The notes under the pieces are model-generated. The model had not been told where the DNA came from. It did not search any database and saw only the letters and a program-made list of their open reading frames with translations. A stretch of DNA of 64,000 bases, from positions 109,375,294-109,439,293 of the forward strand of contig JBOZIK010000001.1 of assembly GCA_051453625.1 (NCBI GenBank), read 5' to 3'. The position numbers and the translations under genes were made by a program. Shown piece after piece: positions 35,139-46,997 of this stretch; the stretch's first letter is position 1; each line of letters opens with the position of its first letter. Source of the DNA: Welwitschia mirabilis. Its lineage: Eukaryota > Gnetophyta > Gnetopsida > Welwitschiales.

Positions 35139-35610
35139 AGGCCTTAAGAAGCTAGAGGATTATCACCATCTAGATAAGTACCTTAAATTTCAGTTCAGAT
35201 TATTTATTTAAAATAGTGTTGTATTTTATTATAGTTTAGTAGCTTTATTTTGGTAATTTTTCTTTTTCATAGTTTAAAAATAAAAATTCACCATCATCCT
35301 TTAGGTCGTCTCCATAACACTGGAAATGATGATCATAAATTTTCAAATTTATTTTCTTTTTTACAAATTTTCTTTTTATATATAGCAATAATAAAGATAT
35401 TGTCATCCTCTCTATCATCTTCATGACAAGCTGGATGATAGTTTATTTATTTAGCTGTGATAATTTTTCTCTAATCTTAGGTTTCTACTATTGTTATCAT
35501 TATCCTTTCTATCATCCCCATGACCAGATGGATGACTGTTAGTTATTTTGTACTTTAGTTTTTATTCACTGTCTAAATTATGTAGGGACATGATGAATTC
35601 TAGTAGAAAA
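35139..35610 (+). other. Untranslated leader of A1 with three palindromic modules
   Basis: There is no ORF here. Modules of the GTCATCC...ATCATCTTCATGAC...GGATGAT type lie at 35291-35337, 35401-35440 and 35495-35536. The same modules occupy the leaders of A2, A3 and A4, so they belong to the element and not to the insertion site. Confidence 0.65.
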
Positions 35611-37540
35611 ATGAAATTTTAGAGAAAGTGGAACTTAATTGAAAAAAATATTAAAGAATTATTATTTAACTTCAAGAAAAATCTAGGTACACAAATGTCA
35701 AGAATTAAAGAAGAGGATTTTTCTGCTTTTAATATTTCAAAATTGGATTTTACAAAAGAGAACTATAAAAATAATAGCATAAATTAGATTGTGGCATTTC
35801 GTTTTCATCTATGTTAAAATCCTTATAAAAAAAATAAGTTTCTTCATCTAATAAGTCAATCATGATAAGAACTTAGAATTTAAATGCAAATGTTACAATT
35901 AGAGATTTACTTGCTAATAGAAAATGTAAAATTTAAAATCTTTTTTAATTACCTATCAGTGATAATATAGAATTAAAAAACTTGAGTGCCTATCCAACAT
36001 TTTTTAGGGAACCTGAGGAAGATCCTTTCCAATATCTAACTGATATTAAACAACTTGTACTTATCTTAGGAAATGGAAAGAAATGCATTAGTGATCGTGC
36101 TTACATGATTATTTTTCTAGTTATACTTAGAGGAAAGGCTAAACTTTAGCTTAAAAATATTTCACACAAGAGTCTTAAATAATGGAGTCAAGTGCAAGAA
36201 GTTTTTATTAAAAATTCTTAAGTAAATGTACCATGAGAAAAAGAAGGAAGGAAGTTATCAACTTTTAACAACAACCTCATGAGAATTATGCTCTAACCTA
36301 TGAANNNNNNNNNNNNNNNNNNNNNNNNNNNNNNNNNNNNNNNNNNNNNNNNNNNNNNNNNNNNNNNNNNNNNNNNNNNNNNNNNNNNNNNNNNNNNNNN
36401 NNNNNNNNNNNNNNNNNNNNNNNNNNNNNNNNNNNNNNNNNNNNNNNNNNNNNNNNNNNNNNNNNNNNNNNNNNNNNNNNNNNNNNNNNNNNNNNNNNNN
36501 NNNNNNNNNNNNNNNNNNNNNNNNNNNNNNNNNNNNNNNNNNNNNNNNNNNNNNNNNNNNNNNNNNNNNNNNNNNNNNNNNNNNNNNNNNNNNNNNNNNN
36601 NNNNNNNNNNNNNNNNNNNNNNNNNNNNNNNNNNNNNNNNNNNNNNNNNNNNNNNNNNNNNNNNNNNNNNNNNNNNNNNNNNNNNNNNNNNNNNNNNNNN
36701 NNNNNNNNNNNNNNNNNNNNNNNNNNNNNNNNNNNNNNNNNNNNNNNNNNNNNNNNNNNNNNNNNNNNNNNNNNNNNNNNNNNNNNNNNNNNNGTTATCA
36801 ACTTTTAACAACAACCTCATGAGGATTATATCATAACTTATGAGCATTTTATCATAGCTATTCATTCCAACTCTATTAATGAATTCTATAAAGAAGAATT
36901 AGTAGATTATTTATACAATGGATTGACTAGTCAAACTAAACAACTTATAGACTTCTCTTATGATAGTAACTTGATGAACTTAGTCTTAGAGGATGCATGG
37001 AATGTGTTAAAAAATCTAGTGAAGATAAGTCAAATTGGTCAAACTCCACTAAGAAAAATCAAACTATAATCCAAATCATAAAATATTTAAAGGAAGTAAA
37101 ATATTACAAGGAAGAAGAGAAAGGTGGTTCAATCAACTTAATTAAGGATTTCACTACTAGTTTGAAGAAGTACACTTAATTGATAGTTGTTGCAAATGTA
37201 GTGAAAGATGAAAACACAACTTCAACATGTGATATTTGTGCAGACAACTCTTATCAAACTAAAGAGTATCCCTTATGTCCAACTTGTAAAGAGAGAATGT
37301 TTAATGAAGGACATGCATTTAACTAAAGAACACATAACTTTAAAAGCTAATCACAATTTTAACAAATATTAGATGAACAAGACTAATGGAAACCTTTTGA
37401 AAATAAATTCAAGAATTCAAATTTTCAACCAAATAATCTCAATTTTCAATCAAATCAAAATTATCCACTTAGAGATTTCATCGAAGAATTAAAAAAGGTT
37501 AATAAAAGACTAACAATAATATTGAAAACTTAGTGGATGT
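35611..37540 (+). pseudogene. gag remnant of A1
   Basis: A probable start ATG is at 35611. The retrotransposon gag core reads NLSAYPTFFREPEEDPFQYL, then SDRAYMIIFLVILRGKAKL and, after the 489-N gap, ELVDYLYNGLTSQTKQLIDF. A zinc-knuckle remnant follows at about 37230 (TCDICADNSYQTKEYP), in which the His and last Cys are both Tyr. The gag builds the cytoplasmic particle. Stops and frameshifts break it about every 40 codons. At the codons where A2 and A4 have stops, this copy keeps CAA (36030-36032) and TGG (36998-37000). Confidence 0.85.
36305..36793. other. Assembly gap, 489 N, probably spurious
   Basis: The 30 bases before the broken end (36254-36283) recur exactly after the gap (36794-36823), and the reading continues at the same gag position. 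A2 and A4 have no extra sequence here. The gap thus seems to join overlapping contigs or two alleles. Confidence 0.85.
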
Positions 37541-37799
37541 GCTTTAATAAATGATGCTCACCAATCAAAAACCATAAGGGTCACTTGCACCTTAACCTTT
37601 ACCCAATCCAAATGAAGTCAAGCAAGGTTTAAAGGTAGTAATGAGAAGTGTAAATGATACACCACCTCCTATTGATGATGTTTCAATTTTAAAAAATAAT
37701 GAAAAAAGTAATGAAGAAGATAACATACCTATTTTGGATACATATAACTTCCCATCAACATCATGTGATAAGCCTACTATTAAAAATTCTTCATAAGAA

Positions 37800-38460
37800 A
37801 ATAAAGGGAAGAAACTATCTACTCTTTAGCTTGATAGATTAAACATGAATCCCATCTATGATGAGTACTTGAAGACCTTGATGCAAGAGGTAAACATCAA
37901 CTTATCTTTTTGGAAGCTCTTGCAATAAAATCCTAAATATTCTAAGTTGTGAAAAGATATAGTAAGAAGAAAACAAAAATGTACCATTCCTAATAAAGTT
38001 TTGCTTGATTAATCTATTTTCAACCTAGTCATAAAAAAGTGTCCTAAATTAAAAGACCCTAGGATAGCAACAGTGTTTATCACCTTGAAAGAAAATAAAT
38101 GAATTCAAAAAACTTTAATTAACATAAGGACTAGTGTAAACATCATGTCTCTTCACATATGTAAAAGACTAGGATTGAAAAATAGAATATAACCTATATA
38201 AATTATCTTAGAATTAGTTGATACTTTAATTAATCAAGGACCTAGTCATTCAAATAGAGAAAGATCCTTATCCTATAGATGTAATCATCATTGAGGTAGA
38301 ATGTGATATAGGTTATTCATTACTCTTAAAAAGAGCCTTTTGTGCAATTGTCCACTTATCATTGATACATAAACTAGAATGATAAAATATCATATAGAAA
38401 ATAAGAATTTTATCATTTGAGTTTTTGATGGTACTAAAAATAAAATAGGAGATGAGTTTA
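37800..38460 (+). pseudogene. Aspartic protease remnant of A1
   Basis: The upstream part CPKLKDPRIATVF leads to TLINIRTSVNIMSLHICKRL, where NIRTS at 38121-38135 stands for the DLGAS/DTGAS active site of Athila-type proteases. The catalytic Asp is Asn and the Gly is Arg, so it is inactive. The second lobe, with SLLLKRAF-like sequence, follows in shifted frames to about 38440. Confidence 0.8.
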
Positions 38461-38589
38461 ACTTAGAAGAAGAACTTAGGTCAACCTTATTTTTACAACA
38501 TCACCCAATTGAGGAGAGATTGTTAATGCTACAGAAACCAACTTTATATGATGACTTGATTATTATACACTATCCTGAGCATACAAATA

Positions 38590-39480
38590 ATGAATCTTCA
38601 ATTAGGAGAAAATCCAACATGTTTACTAGAAAGAAAACCTTTTGAAGAATATCATTCCATATTTGTCATTCATACAACAGATAAGACAACAATTGAAAAT
38701 TTCAACTTAGAACTGAAGGAGTTGCCCCAAGATCTAAAATATATTTTTCTATTTAACAATCTGAAGAAATCTTTGATAATAAGTGGTCTTTTCACTTCTC
38801 AATAAGAATCCAACTTGATCTTCCTTTTAACTTATAAAGAACATTCTTTTCCTTAGACCTATAAAGACTTAGTTTCCATCCCTTTTTCCATAGTCCAACA
38901 CAAAATTTACCTTAAGGATAATGTTAAACCTATTAAATAACCTTAAAAAAGGTTTAACTAAATCCTTAAGTAAGTAGTTAAAGATGAAATTATTAAACTT
39001 ATGGATGCTAAGATCATCTATTCTATATCCAATATTAAGTGGATTAGTCCTTTGATAGTAGTTTCAAAAAAGGTTTGGAAGTAGAGAATGTGCATTGATT
39101 TTTAAAAACTTAATAAGGTTACTAAAAAGGATTATTTTCCTTTATCATTTCTTAATCAAGTGCTTAATAAAATTTAAGGTTATTTCTATTATTATTTTAT
39201 TAATAGGTATAATGGCTATAATCAAGTTTGCATCACAAGTAAAGACCAAGCAAAAATAACCTTGATCTCGTTCTTTAGAATCTTTTCCTTTATACAAATT
39301 TTGTTTAGACTTTGCAATGCCCCTAGAACTTTCCAGTGAGTAATGATGGGGATCTTTTTTAACATGATAGATGATTCTATTAAAATATTTATAAATGAAT
39401 TATCCTCTTTGGTAAAACTTTTTAATAAATCATATAAAGATTATAGAAAGTCTTGGATTAATGTATATAAAGTGGCGTAC
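38590..39480 (+). pseudogene. Reverse transcriptase, copy 1a of A1
   Basis: An open start (38590-38805) carries ELKELPQDLKYIFLFNN, the linker before RT in Athila/Tat elements. Then come KDEIIKLMDAKIIYSISNIK, ISPLIVVSKK, RMCIDF, NKVTKKDYFPLSFLNQ, YNGYNQVCITSKDQAKI and LCNAPRTFQ. The catalytic FMDD of the family is here IFINEL, so both catalytic Asp are lost (Asn and Glu). Several stops (after VWK, DF, NKI) add to this. Confidence 0.85.
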
Positions 39481-39559
39481 ACTTGAGGTGCGAAAAAGTT
39501 TTTTTCTTATCAACAATGGAATTGTTTTAGATTACCATATGTCTAAGGAAGTGATTAAG

Positions 39560-40110
39560 ATGAACTCTATAAAAGTTGGTATCATTGAAAACCTTAGCCC
39601 TCTAATCAATACCAAATAAGTTAGATAATTAATTGGTTATGTTGATTCCTATCATCATTTTATTCATGATTATGTCAAGATTTATAAATCCCTTTACTTG
39701 TTACTTGAAAAAGATGCTAACTTGGATTGGAATAATCCATGTTAATTTGCATTTGATACACTTAAGAAAACATTTCTTATAAATCTATTATCATGGGTCA
39801 CAAGTGAACTAAATATTTTGAACTCATATTTAATATAAGAAACATTACTGTGGGTGGCGTTCTTAGCCAAAAATATGAAAATAATTTTAAATTTATTTCC
39901 TATATTAGTAAAATATTGTCTAAATTCCGATCCAGCAATACTACTACTGAAATGAAAATGTTTTTCATAATATTTTTCTTTAATCATCTTAGACACTATC
40001 TTCTTAGCTTCCACATCAATGTTTACATAGATCATGCAATCATACATTATCTTATGACTAAGAAAGAGTCTAGTGCCAGGCTTATTAGGTGTATCCTTTT
40101 CATGCAATAA
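39560..40110 (+). pseudogene. Connection and RNase H, copy 1a of A1
   Basis: The open stretch 39850-40110 reads GGVLSQKYENNFKFISYISK, ILSKFRSSNTTTEMKMFFII, NHLRHYLLSFHINVYIDHAI and LMTKKESSARLIRCILFMQ. That is the middle and end of a gypsy RNase H, with VYIDH keeping the late Asp of the fold. The part before it, where the first catalytic Asp should be, is frameshifted. This copy still has the N-terminal RNase H half that copy 1b has lost. Confidence 0.8.
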
Positions 40111-40369
40111 TTCAATCTCACCATCATTAAAAATACTTAGAAACATAATAGCATTATAGATCATTTATCTTGACTTTCTTGTTTTCATTATGAACTTTCC
40201 ATAGACGAATCCTTTCTAGATCATCTCTTCTACTCATCTCACTTCTTAGTATGATAATATTTTGAACTATCTTATTACTATGAAAAAACCTTAGCATTGG
40301 ATCCATAACTAATGCAAATCTTTTCTCCATAGGATTGATAACTATGAGTGGAATGAACTCCATCTTTAT

Positions 40370-41365
40370 TGAACATGTAATACTTGTCAACATTATGGTA
40401 GCTTAACTCGTTCTCAAGATATACCCCTTAAAACTATGTTGAATGTGAAATTTTTAATTATTAGGTAATTGACTTTATAGGCCCTATTAAACCATCTTCA
40501 CATGATAAAAATTACATCCTAGTGGCTATTAATTATGTTACTAATGTCAAAGTTATTTCTACTATCAAGAATGATGTCTAAACTATTTGTAACTTTATCT
40601 GAACTCATATCTTTTAATGTTTGGGTTTTCTTAGAATCATCATTAGCAATCAAGGAACTTATTTTATTAGTTACCTTTTTTAGAAATTTCTTTTATCCAT
40701 CAACATTAAACATAAAATTGCATGTTCTTATCATCTCAAACTAATGGCCAAGCTAAAAACGTGAATAGATAAATAAAAAAGATGCTCTAAAAATTAGTTT
40801 TTATTAATAAAAAAATTTGTCCTTCTAAAATTAATGATGTTCTTTGGGCTTACTGTACTACTTGATGCAAATTTCTAGGTTTCTCACCTTATGAACTTCT
40901 ATATAAAAAAATTTGTATCTTAGCAATTGATGTTTTCTATAACTCCTATTGATCCATCCATCAACTTGACCTTGTAAACTTGAACAAAAATCTTAAAACT
41001 TAATTAGCCCAACTAAAGTATTTAAATGAAAAATGTACTCGTGTCATACATTATTAACTCATTCATAAATTTCAAGCCAAGTTTAAATATGACAAAAAGA
41101 TCCTTCATTAGTAATTTGAACTTGGTCGACTTGTCCTTTTATATAATATTGAAGTATACCTTTTAGATAATAAGTTAACCTATAAATTATTAGGTCCTTA
41201 TCTTATACAAAAATTATATTCCAATGGCTCAGTTAAAATCTCTAATTCAAACACTAGGGAAATTGCAAAAGTTAATGGATAAAGATTAAAAATTTATGAG
41301 CCACCTATTGATAAAATCTTAAACATGATAGAAGCACTTGGCTTGGAAGCCCCTCTCAATTAGAA
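40370..41365 (+). pseudogene. Integrase, copy 1a of A1, N-terminal part deleted
   Basis: The zinc-binding HHCC domain is missing: sequence jumps from RNase H to TCQHYGS. The core can be followed through frame changes: FIGPIKPSSHDKNYILVAIN-like start, SLAIKELILL in the region of the second Asp, then NGQAKNVNR where the third catalytic residue should be Glu but is Lys. The C-terminal part contains FSPYELLYKK and GPYLIQKLYSNGSVKISN. It ends near EALGLEAPLN. Confidence 0.8.
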
Positions 41366-42214
41366 GTACTTTTCTTTTACCATTGTCTAAATTCCTTCTT
41401 AACTCATTCCTTGGAGAGACATCATGCTATCACTTGAATATCTTTAACTTTACTTATGTATTTACTTTATAAAGTTATCATGATTAGTAATCTTTTACGT
41501 AGGCATTTTAAAATGATAATATTAGATTCATCTAAGTTTAATACATTCGTATGTTTATGAACTTCACTTAGAAGTAAGATGCCTTAGTTACTTGTTTCTA
41601 ATCTCACTTCACTTTTATTCTTATAAGTGATTGTCATATAGATCTTTTTACTCATCAAAAAAATAGAGGAAGAAAAGCAAAAAAAACAAATAAATATTAT
41701 GATCTTTTGTATCTAAGCTAAAACCATGATCACCATGATGTTCTACTGCAAGTGCATTATGGCAAATTTTCTTAAGAGGAACCTTTGGCAATGTGATATG
41801 GTAGTTATAAGAACTCCACTGTGGGGTCAGTTGGTCATGCTATATGGGTTATTACTTCTCTAATAGTTGTTACACTCCCCTCATCATCGCAAAATAAAAT
41901 TTTACTTAGAGGCTATGAGATCAATAATGTCCCTAGTATTATTAAAATATTGCTTGTTTTTTAAAGTTATTTCGCATATAGTACTTCCATATGATCATTC
42001 TACATTTTCAAATTCTATTGTTGTTTTGAGATGTGAGATATTGAGTTCATGTTTTAACAACCTTTTATCTTATCATTCATTGTTTAATAACATTAGGCAT
42101 ACTTGACATCATCATAATCATTACCTATTTGAGTAGTACTTTATGAGTTTTTACATATTGTCATGCAGTTTTCATTAAGTAACTTTATGATTTTTACCCA
42201 AGGCCTTTGTTAAG
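41366..42214 (+). other. 3' tail of A1, first copy
   Basis: Non-coding sequence shared with 44971-45775 and with 62511-63340 in A4. Best kept are the blocks at 41435-41580 (ending AGATGCCTTAG) and 41736-41880 (with GGTCAGTTGGTCATGC and TTACACTCCCCTCATCAT). An open frame at 41867-42106 lies within the second half and has no known motif. The copy ends at a 100-N gap (42215-42314). Confidence 0.7.
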
Positions 42215-42314
42215 NNNNNNNNNNNNNNNNNNNNNNNNNNNNNNNNNNNNNNNNNNNNNNNNNNNNNNNNNNNNNNNNNNNNNNNNNNNNNNNNNNNNNN
42301 NNNNNNNNNNNNNN

Positions 42315-43080
42315 AGATAAGACAACAATTGAAAATTTCAACTTAGAACTGAAGGAGTTGCCCAAAGGTCTAAAATATATTTTTCTATTTAACAATCAAA
42401 AGAATTCCTTAATAGTGAATGACCTTATTACTCCTCAACAAGAATTCAACTTTATTTTACTTTTGACTTCTAAGGAAGATGCGTTTGCTTGGACCCATAA
42501 AGACTTATCTACCATCACTCTTTTCATAGTCCTTAAGGGTATTACTAAATCTATTAGATAACCCTAATGAAGGCTCAACCCAGCCCTTATGCAAGTTGTT
42601 AAAGATGAAATTGTTAAACTTATGGATGCTAGAATTATCTATGCTATATTTAATAGTTAGTGGATTAGCCCTTTGATATTACTTTCAAAAAAATTTTGAA
42701 AATAGAAAATGTGCATTGATTTTAGAAAACTTAGTGAGGTCACTAAAAATGATCATTGTCCTTTACCATTTCTTAATTAGATTCTTGATAAAATCGAAGG
42801 TCATGCCTACTATTACTTTCTTGATGGGTTTAGTGGCTACAATCAAGTTTGCATAGTAGGTGAAGACCAAGCAAAAATAACTTTTACCTCATCCTTTATA
42901 ACCTTTGCCTTTAGATGAATGCCTTTTGGAGTTTGTAATACCCCTAGGAATTTCTAATGAGAAATTATAGGGATCCTTTCTAACATGATAGAGGATTATA
43001 TTTAAATCTTTATGGATGACGTCTCCATCTTTGATGAAACTTTTAAACAAATCATAGAAAGATTAGAGAAAGTCTTAGAT
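42315..43080 (+). pseudogene. Reverse transcriptase, copy 1b of A1
   Basis: It begins inside the pre-RT linker with 49 bases identical to 38679-38727, then diverges by roughly a fifth to a quarter. It reads VVKDEIVKLMDARIIYAIFN, MCIDFRKLSEVTKNDHCPLP, YYYFLDGFSGYNQVCIVGED, QAKITFTSSFITFAFR and, at about 43010, IFMDDVSIFDETF with the catalytic DD intact. It is better preserved than copy 1a although stops remain (after NS, KF, FLN, FR). Confidence 0.88.
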
Positions 43081-43149
43081 TGATGTATAGAAAGTGGCCT
43101 ACATTTGAGTTGGAAAAAAAGATTCCTTCTTATCAATAATGGAATTGTT

Positions 43150-43560
43150 TTAGATCACTACATTTCTATTTAAGGGATTAATATGGACCTTACAAAATTA
43201 TGTATCATTAAAAACCTTGGACCTGTAACCAATATTAAAGAAGTTAGATCATTTCTTAGTCATGCTAGTTTCTATCATTATTTTATTCATGATTATGCCA
43301 AGGTTTATAAACTCATTTACTCATTAATTAAAAAAGATGATAAATGTGATTGGAATGATGCATATTAACTTTATCTTATTAGCTTTCATACCAATGTTTA
43401 CATAGATCATTCAGCCATATGCTATCTTATGACTAAGAAAGATTCTAATTCTAGACTTGTTATGTAAATCCTTCTCATGCAAGAATTTAATTCACCATCA
43501 TTGATAAGGCTACAAAACATAATAGCATTGCAGATCACTTATCTTGACTCTCTTATTTAC
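43150..43560 (+). pseudogene. Connection and partial RNase H, copy 1b of A1
   Basis: The open stretch 43183-43368 reads LCIIKNLGPVTNIKEVRSFL, SHASFYHYFIHDYAKV and KKDDKCDWNDAY, the RT connection region. It then jumps straight to FHTNVYIDHSAICYLMTKKD. About 250 bp of RNase H present in copy 1a (about 39740-40000), including the first catalytic positions, are deleted. Confidence 0.82.
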
Positions 43561-43769
43561 AAGATGAGCTTTCCATAAAAGACTCCTTAATGAACAACTA
43601 TTTTCTATTAAACAACTTTATGTCATCTCTTCTACTCATCTTGATCCTTAGTATGTTGATATTATGAAATATTTTGTTACTATAAAACACCTTAACATTG
43701 GAACCATAACCAATACAACTCTTTTCCCCATAATTTAGGTGATTATAAGTGGAATGAACCCCATCTTTA

Positions 43770-44970
43770 TAAAAGATGCAAAGACTAAATCATGTATAAA
43801 TGTATGCCTGAATGGGAAATCTTAGAAATCCTTTACCATGGTGGGGTATGTGGGGGATACTTTAGTGGATAAAAGCTGTAATGAAAATTCTTCATTCTAG
43901 TTTTTATTGGCCTAACCCTTTTAAACAATCTTTTAACTTTGCTATAAGATGTGATACTTGTCAACATCATGATAGCCTAACTCATTTTTAAGATATGCCC
44001 CTTAAACCTATGTTTGAATATGAACTTTTTGATTATGGGGCGGATTGACTTTATAGACCCTATTAAACCACCTTCTTATGACAAAAATCACATCATAGTG
44101 ATCATTAATTATGTTACTAAATGGGTTAAAGTTATTCTTACTATTAAGAACGATGTCCAAACTATTTGCAATTTTGTCTAAACTCATATCTTTCAACATT
44201 TTGCTTTTCCTAGAATCATCATTAGTGATAAAGGAACTTATTTTATTAATCAACTTTTTTGGAAACTTCTTTTATCCATTATAATTGAACATATAATTGT
44301 ATGTGCTTATCATCCACAAACTAATGATCAAGCCAAAAATGCAAATAGAGAAATTCAAAAGATGCTCAAAAAATTAGTCTTTGTTAATAACGAAACTTGG
44401 TTCTATAAACTTAATGATGTTTTTTGGGCTTACTATACTACCTGATGCAATTGTATAGGTTTCTCACCATATGAAATTCTATACAGAAAGGTTTATATCT
44501 TTCTAGTTAATGTTTGCTATAACTCCTATCTATTCACCCATCAACTTAAACTTGTAAAATTGGATAAAAATCTTAAAAGTTTATTATCCTAACTTGATCA
44601 TTTAGATGAAAAGTGTACTTGTATCATAAATTGTCAATTCATTCATAAAGCCCAAGCCAAATTCAAACATGACAAAAATATTCTTCATAAGTAATTTAAA
44701 ATAGGTCAACTTGGCCTTTTATATAATATTCAAGTACACCTTTTACATAACAAGTTAACCTCTAAATGGTTAGGTCCTCATCTTATACAAAAAGTGCATT
44801 CTAATGGCTCAGTTGAAATCTCCGATCCAAACACTAAGAAAATTTAAAAATTCAATAAACAAGGGTTAAAAATTTATTAGTTATCTACTGATAAAACCTT
44901 AAACATGATAGAATTACTTGCCTTAAAAGCCCCTCTCAATAAGGATGGTTTTCGTCTTACCATTGTCTAA
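43770..44970 (+). pseudogene. Integrase, copy 1b of A1, nearly full length
   Basis: The N-terminal zinc domain can be followed (PEWEILEILYHGGVCGG in one frame, RCDTCQHHDSL in another). The core reads NHIIVIINYVTKWVKVILTI, IISDKGTYFI (second Asp kept), AYHPQTNDQAKNANREIQKM, with Lys instead of the catalytic Glu, then NDVFWAYYTT and IGFSPYEILYRK. The C-terminal part has FKIGQLGLLYNIQVHLLHNK and LGPHLIQKVHSNGSVEISD. From about 44055 to 44600 only few stops occur, making it the best preserved integrase in the window. Confidence 0.88.
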
Positions 44971-46983
44971 ATTCCTTCTTAGCTCATTTCTTGGGTAGAC
45001 ATCATGCTATTACTTGAATATCTTTAACTTGACTTATGTATTACTTTATGAAGTTATCATGATTAGTAATCTTTTACTTGGGAATTTTGAAATGATAAGA
45101 TTAGATTCATCCAACCCTTAAGACATTCTTATGTCTATGAACTTCATTTAAAAGGAAGATGCCTTAGTTCTTTCATTATTCTTTAATGATATAAGTATTT
45201 AGTTATTTTTGTATGCTCTCACTTATTTTTCCTCTTATTACTTCACTTTCATTCGTACGAGTACTTGGTCCATGATCTTTTGTATCTAAGCTAAAACTAT
45301 GGTCATCATAATGTCTTACCATAGGTGCATCAGGGCAAATTTTCCTAAGAGAAGCATTCGGTAGTATGATATGGTATCTATGAAAACTCCACTTGAGAGT
45401 CAATTAGCCATGTTATGTGAGTCTTTACTCCTATAATAGTGGTTACACACCCCTCATCATGGTAGAATAAATTTTACTTAGAGGCTATAGGATTAGTAAT
45501 GCCCCTAGTGTTATTAGAGGAATTTCTTATTTTCTTGACCTCTTTTGCATATAAGTACTTCCACATGATCATTAGATTCTAGTTTGGTTCTGATATGTGA
45601 GCTATTGAATTCATGTTTTAATAGTTTTTTATTTTATCATTCATTATTTGATAAGATTAGAAATACTTGACGTCATCATAGCCATTGCCTATTTGAATGG
45701 TACTTTATGAATTTTATATGCTATCATGCATTTTTTATCAAGCGATTTTATGATTTTTACTAAGGAAGTTGTTAGGTTAAAATTTAGAATAAGTAAATAA
45801 TATTCTTTATTTTCCTAGTTGTCTATTTTCATTTTTATTTTTCTTTAGCTATTTTGTTGGGTTATTCAAAGTTATTTTCTTTTTTATTTTTCAAAATAAT
45901 ATTATAAAACTAATTATTTAGTAGTTTCTTGTTGATTTAACTCATAGTTTTATTCATGAGAGTTATTGTTTCTCTTCTTGATAGGTAATGATGATAGTTT
46001 TGAGTTTTAGTTCTTACTTTTTCATGATTATTGAGGAGTTCGTCTTAGCACTACTTCATTCTAAATAGTATATTATTATGATCTTATTCTTTTTTCTTTG
46101 AAGCCTTTTAACATAAATCTATTTACACCATAATCATGTTTTTTAGGATTCTTCTTTACTATTTACCTTCTCCCTAATTTTCTACTAATTCTCTAATGCT
46201 TGCTTGTTTTTTCCTTACTTTTAGACTTTTTTTGATTTTTCCTATCATTCTAGCATCTCATTTGATTAGTGTCATCCCATATCTATCATCCTTATGATAG
46301 ATAGAATGATAATTATCCTTTTAGATTTATTTTAATCCAAGATGTCTTGTTTTACCTATGGGGATGAGGGATAGGACATCTTTTTAAATTTATTCCAACA
46401 TATTGAGAAAAAATTTTGATTTTAAAAGGATCATTTTTTATCTTTCACGATACATATTTATGATAATTTATTTGGATATGATTTTATATTACTTAAATAA
46501 ATTTTCATGGACATTATCTAGTAAAAGCATAGCAGCACACTTACAAAGTTTTCTTGCAGCTATGTTTTCAAACATTTAAAACATCCTGATCAAGGGAAAG
46601 AATGTTATGTTTACTCTTTGTACTTCGCCCCTTATAGAATACATTAATGAACTTGTATGCGTCATTTTTAGTTATTACTACTTAATTTTACACATTAGTT
46701 TTAGTATCACTATCTTGAATTATGCATACACATTATCATTTTCTGAGCTATCATTCTTACATTTTATGAATTTTTTATATGTATGTGTATGACATTCATT
46801 TATTGTATTGTGATGTGTTTAAGTAAGAGGCTTATGAATATGTTAATATTTGTGTCAGTTAATTAGTTTTTGATCTACATGGTAAAAATTGAACTTAAAC
46901 TTACATTTTTTTGGTTGCTCATTTCTTAATCAAATTGGCTCATAATATAGTTGGTTTCTTACTCTATCAGGAATTGACAAGGC
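44971..46983 (+). other. 3' tail of A1, second copy, and unassigned 3' region
   Basis: 44971-45775 repeats the tail of copy 1a, including ATTTTACTTAGAGGCTATAG and the conserved 45300-45455 block. From 45776 to 46983 there is AT-rich sequence without coding, with a palindromic module at 46270-46312. A hydrophobic frame at 46607-46792 is too short and patternless to call an env-like gene. Confidence 0.6.
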
Positions 46984-46997
46984 TAAGTAAAGGGCTA
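46984..46997 (+). other. Polypurine tract of A1
   Basis: CTAAGTAAAGGGCTA abuts the TGTTACGATG start of LTR B. A related CTAAGTGGCGCGGTA precedes LTR E, so the GGCTAAG...GGxTA context is conserved between elements. It is short and imperfect. Confidence 0.45.

Noticed and set aside
36293-36865. Open frames across the A1 gag gap
   Set aside because: Created by Ns; the real gag frame is on the plus strand and broken.
39742-40393. Minus-strand ORFs of 140 and 79 codons
   Set aside because: Antisense shadows of the RNase H and integrase copy 1a on the plus strand.
46607-46792. Env-like membrane protein of A1
   Set aside because: Only 61 codons, hydrophobic because of T-rich sequence, no signal peptide or coiled coil pattern, and not conserved in A4.
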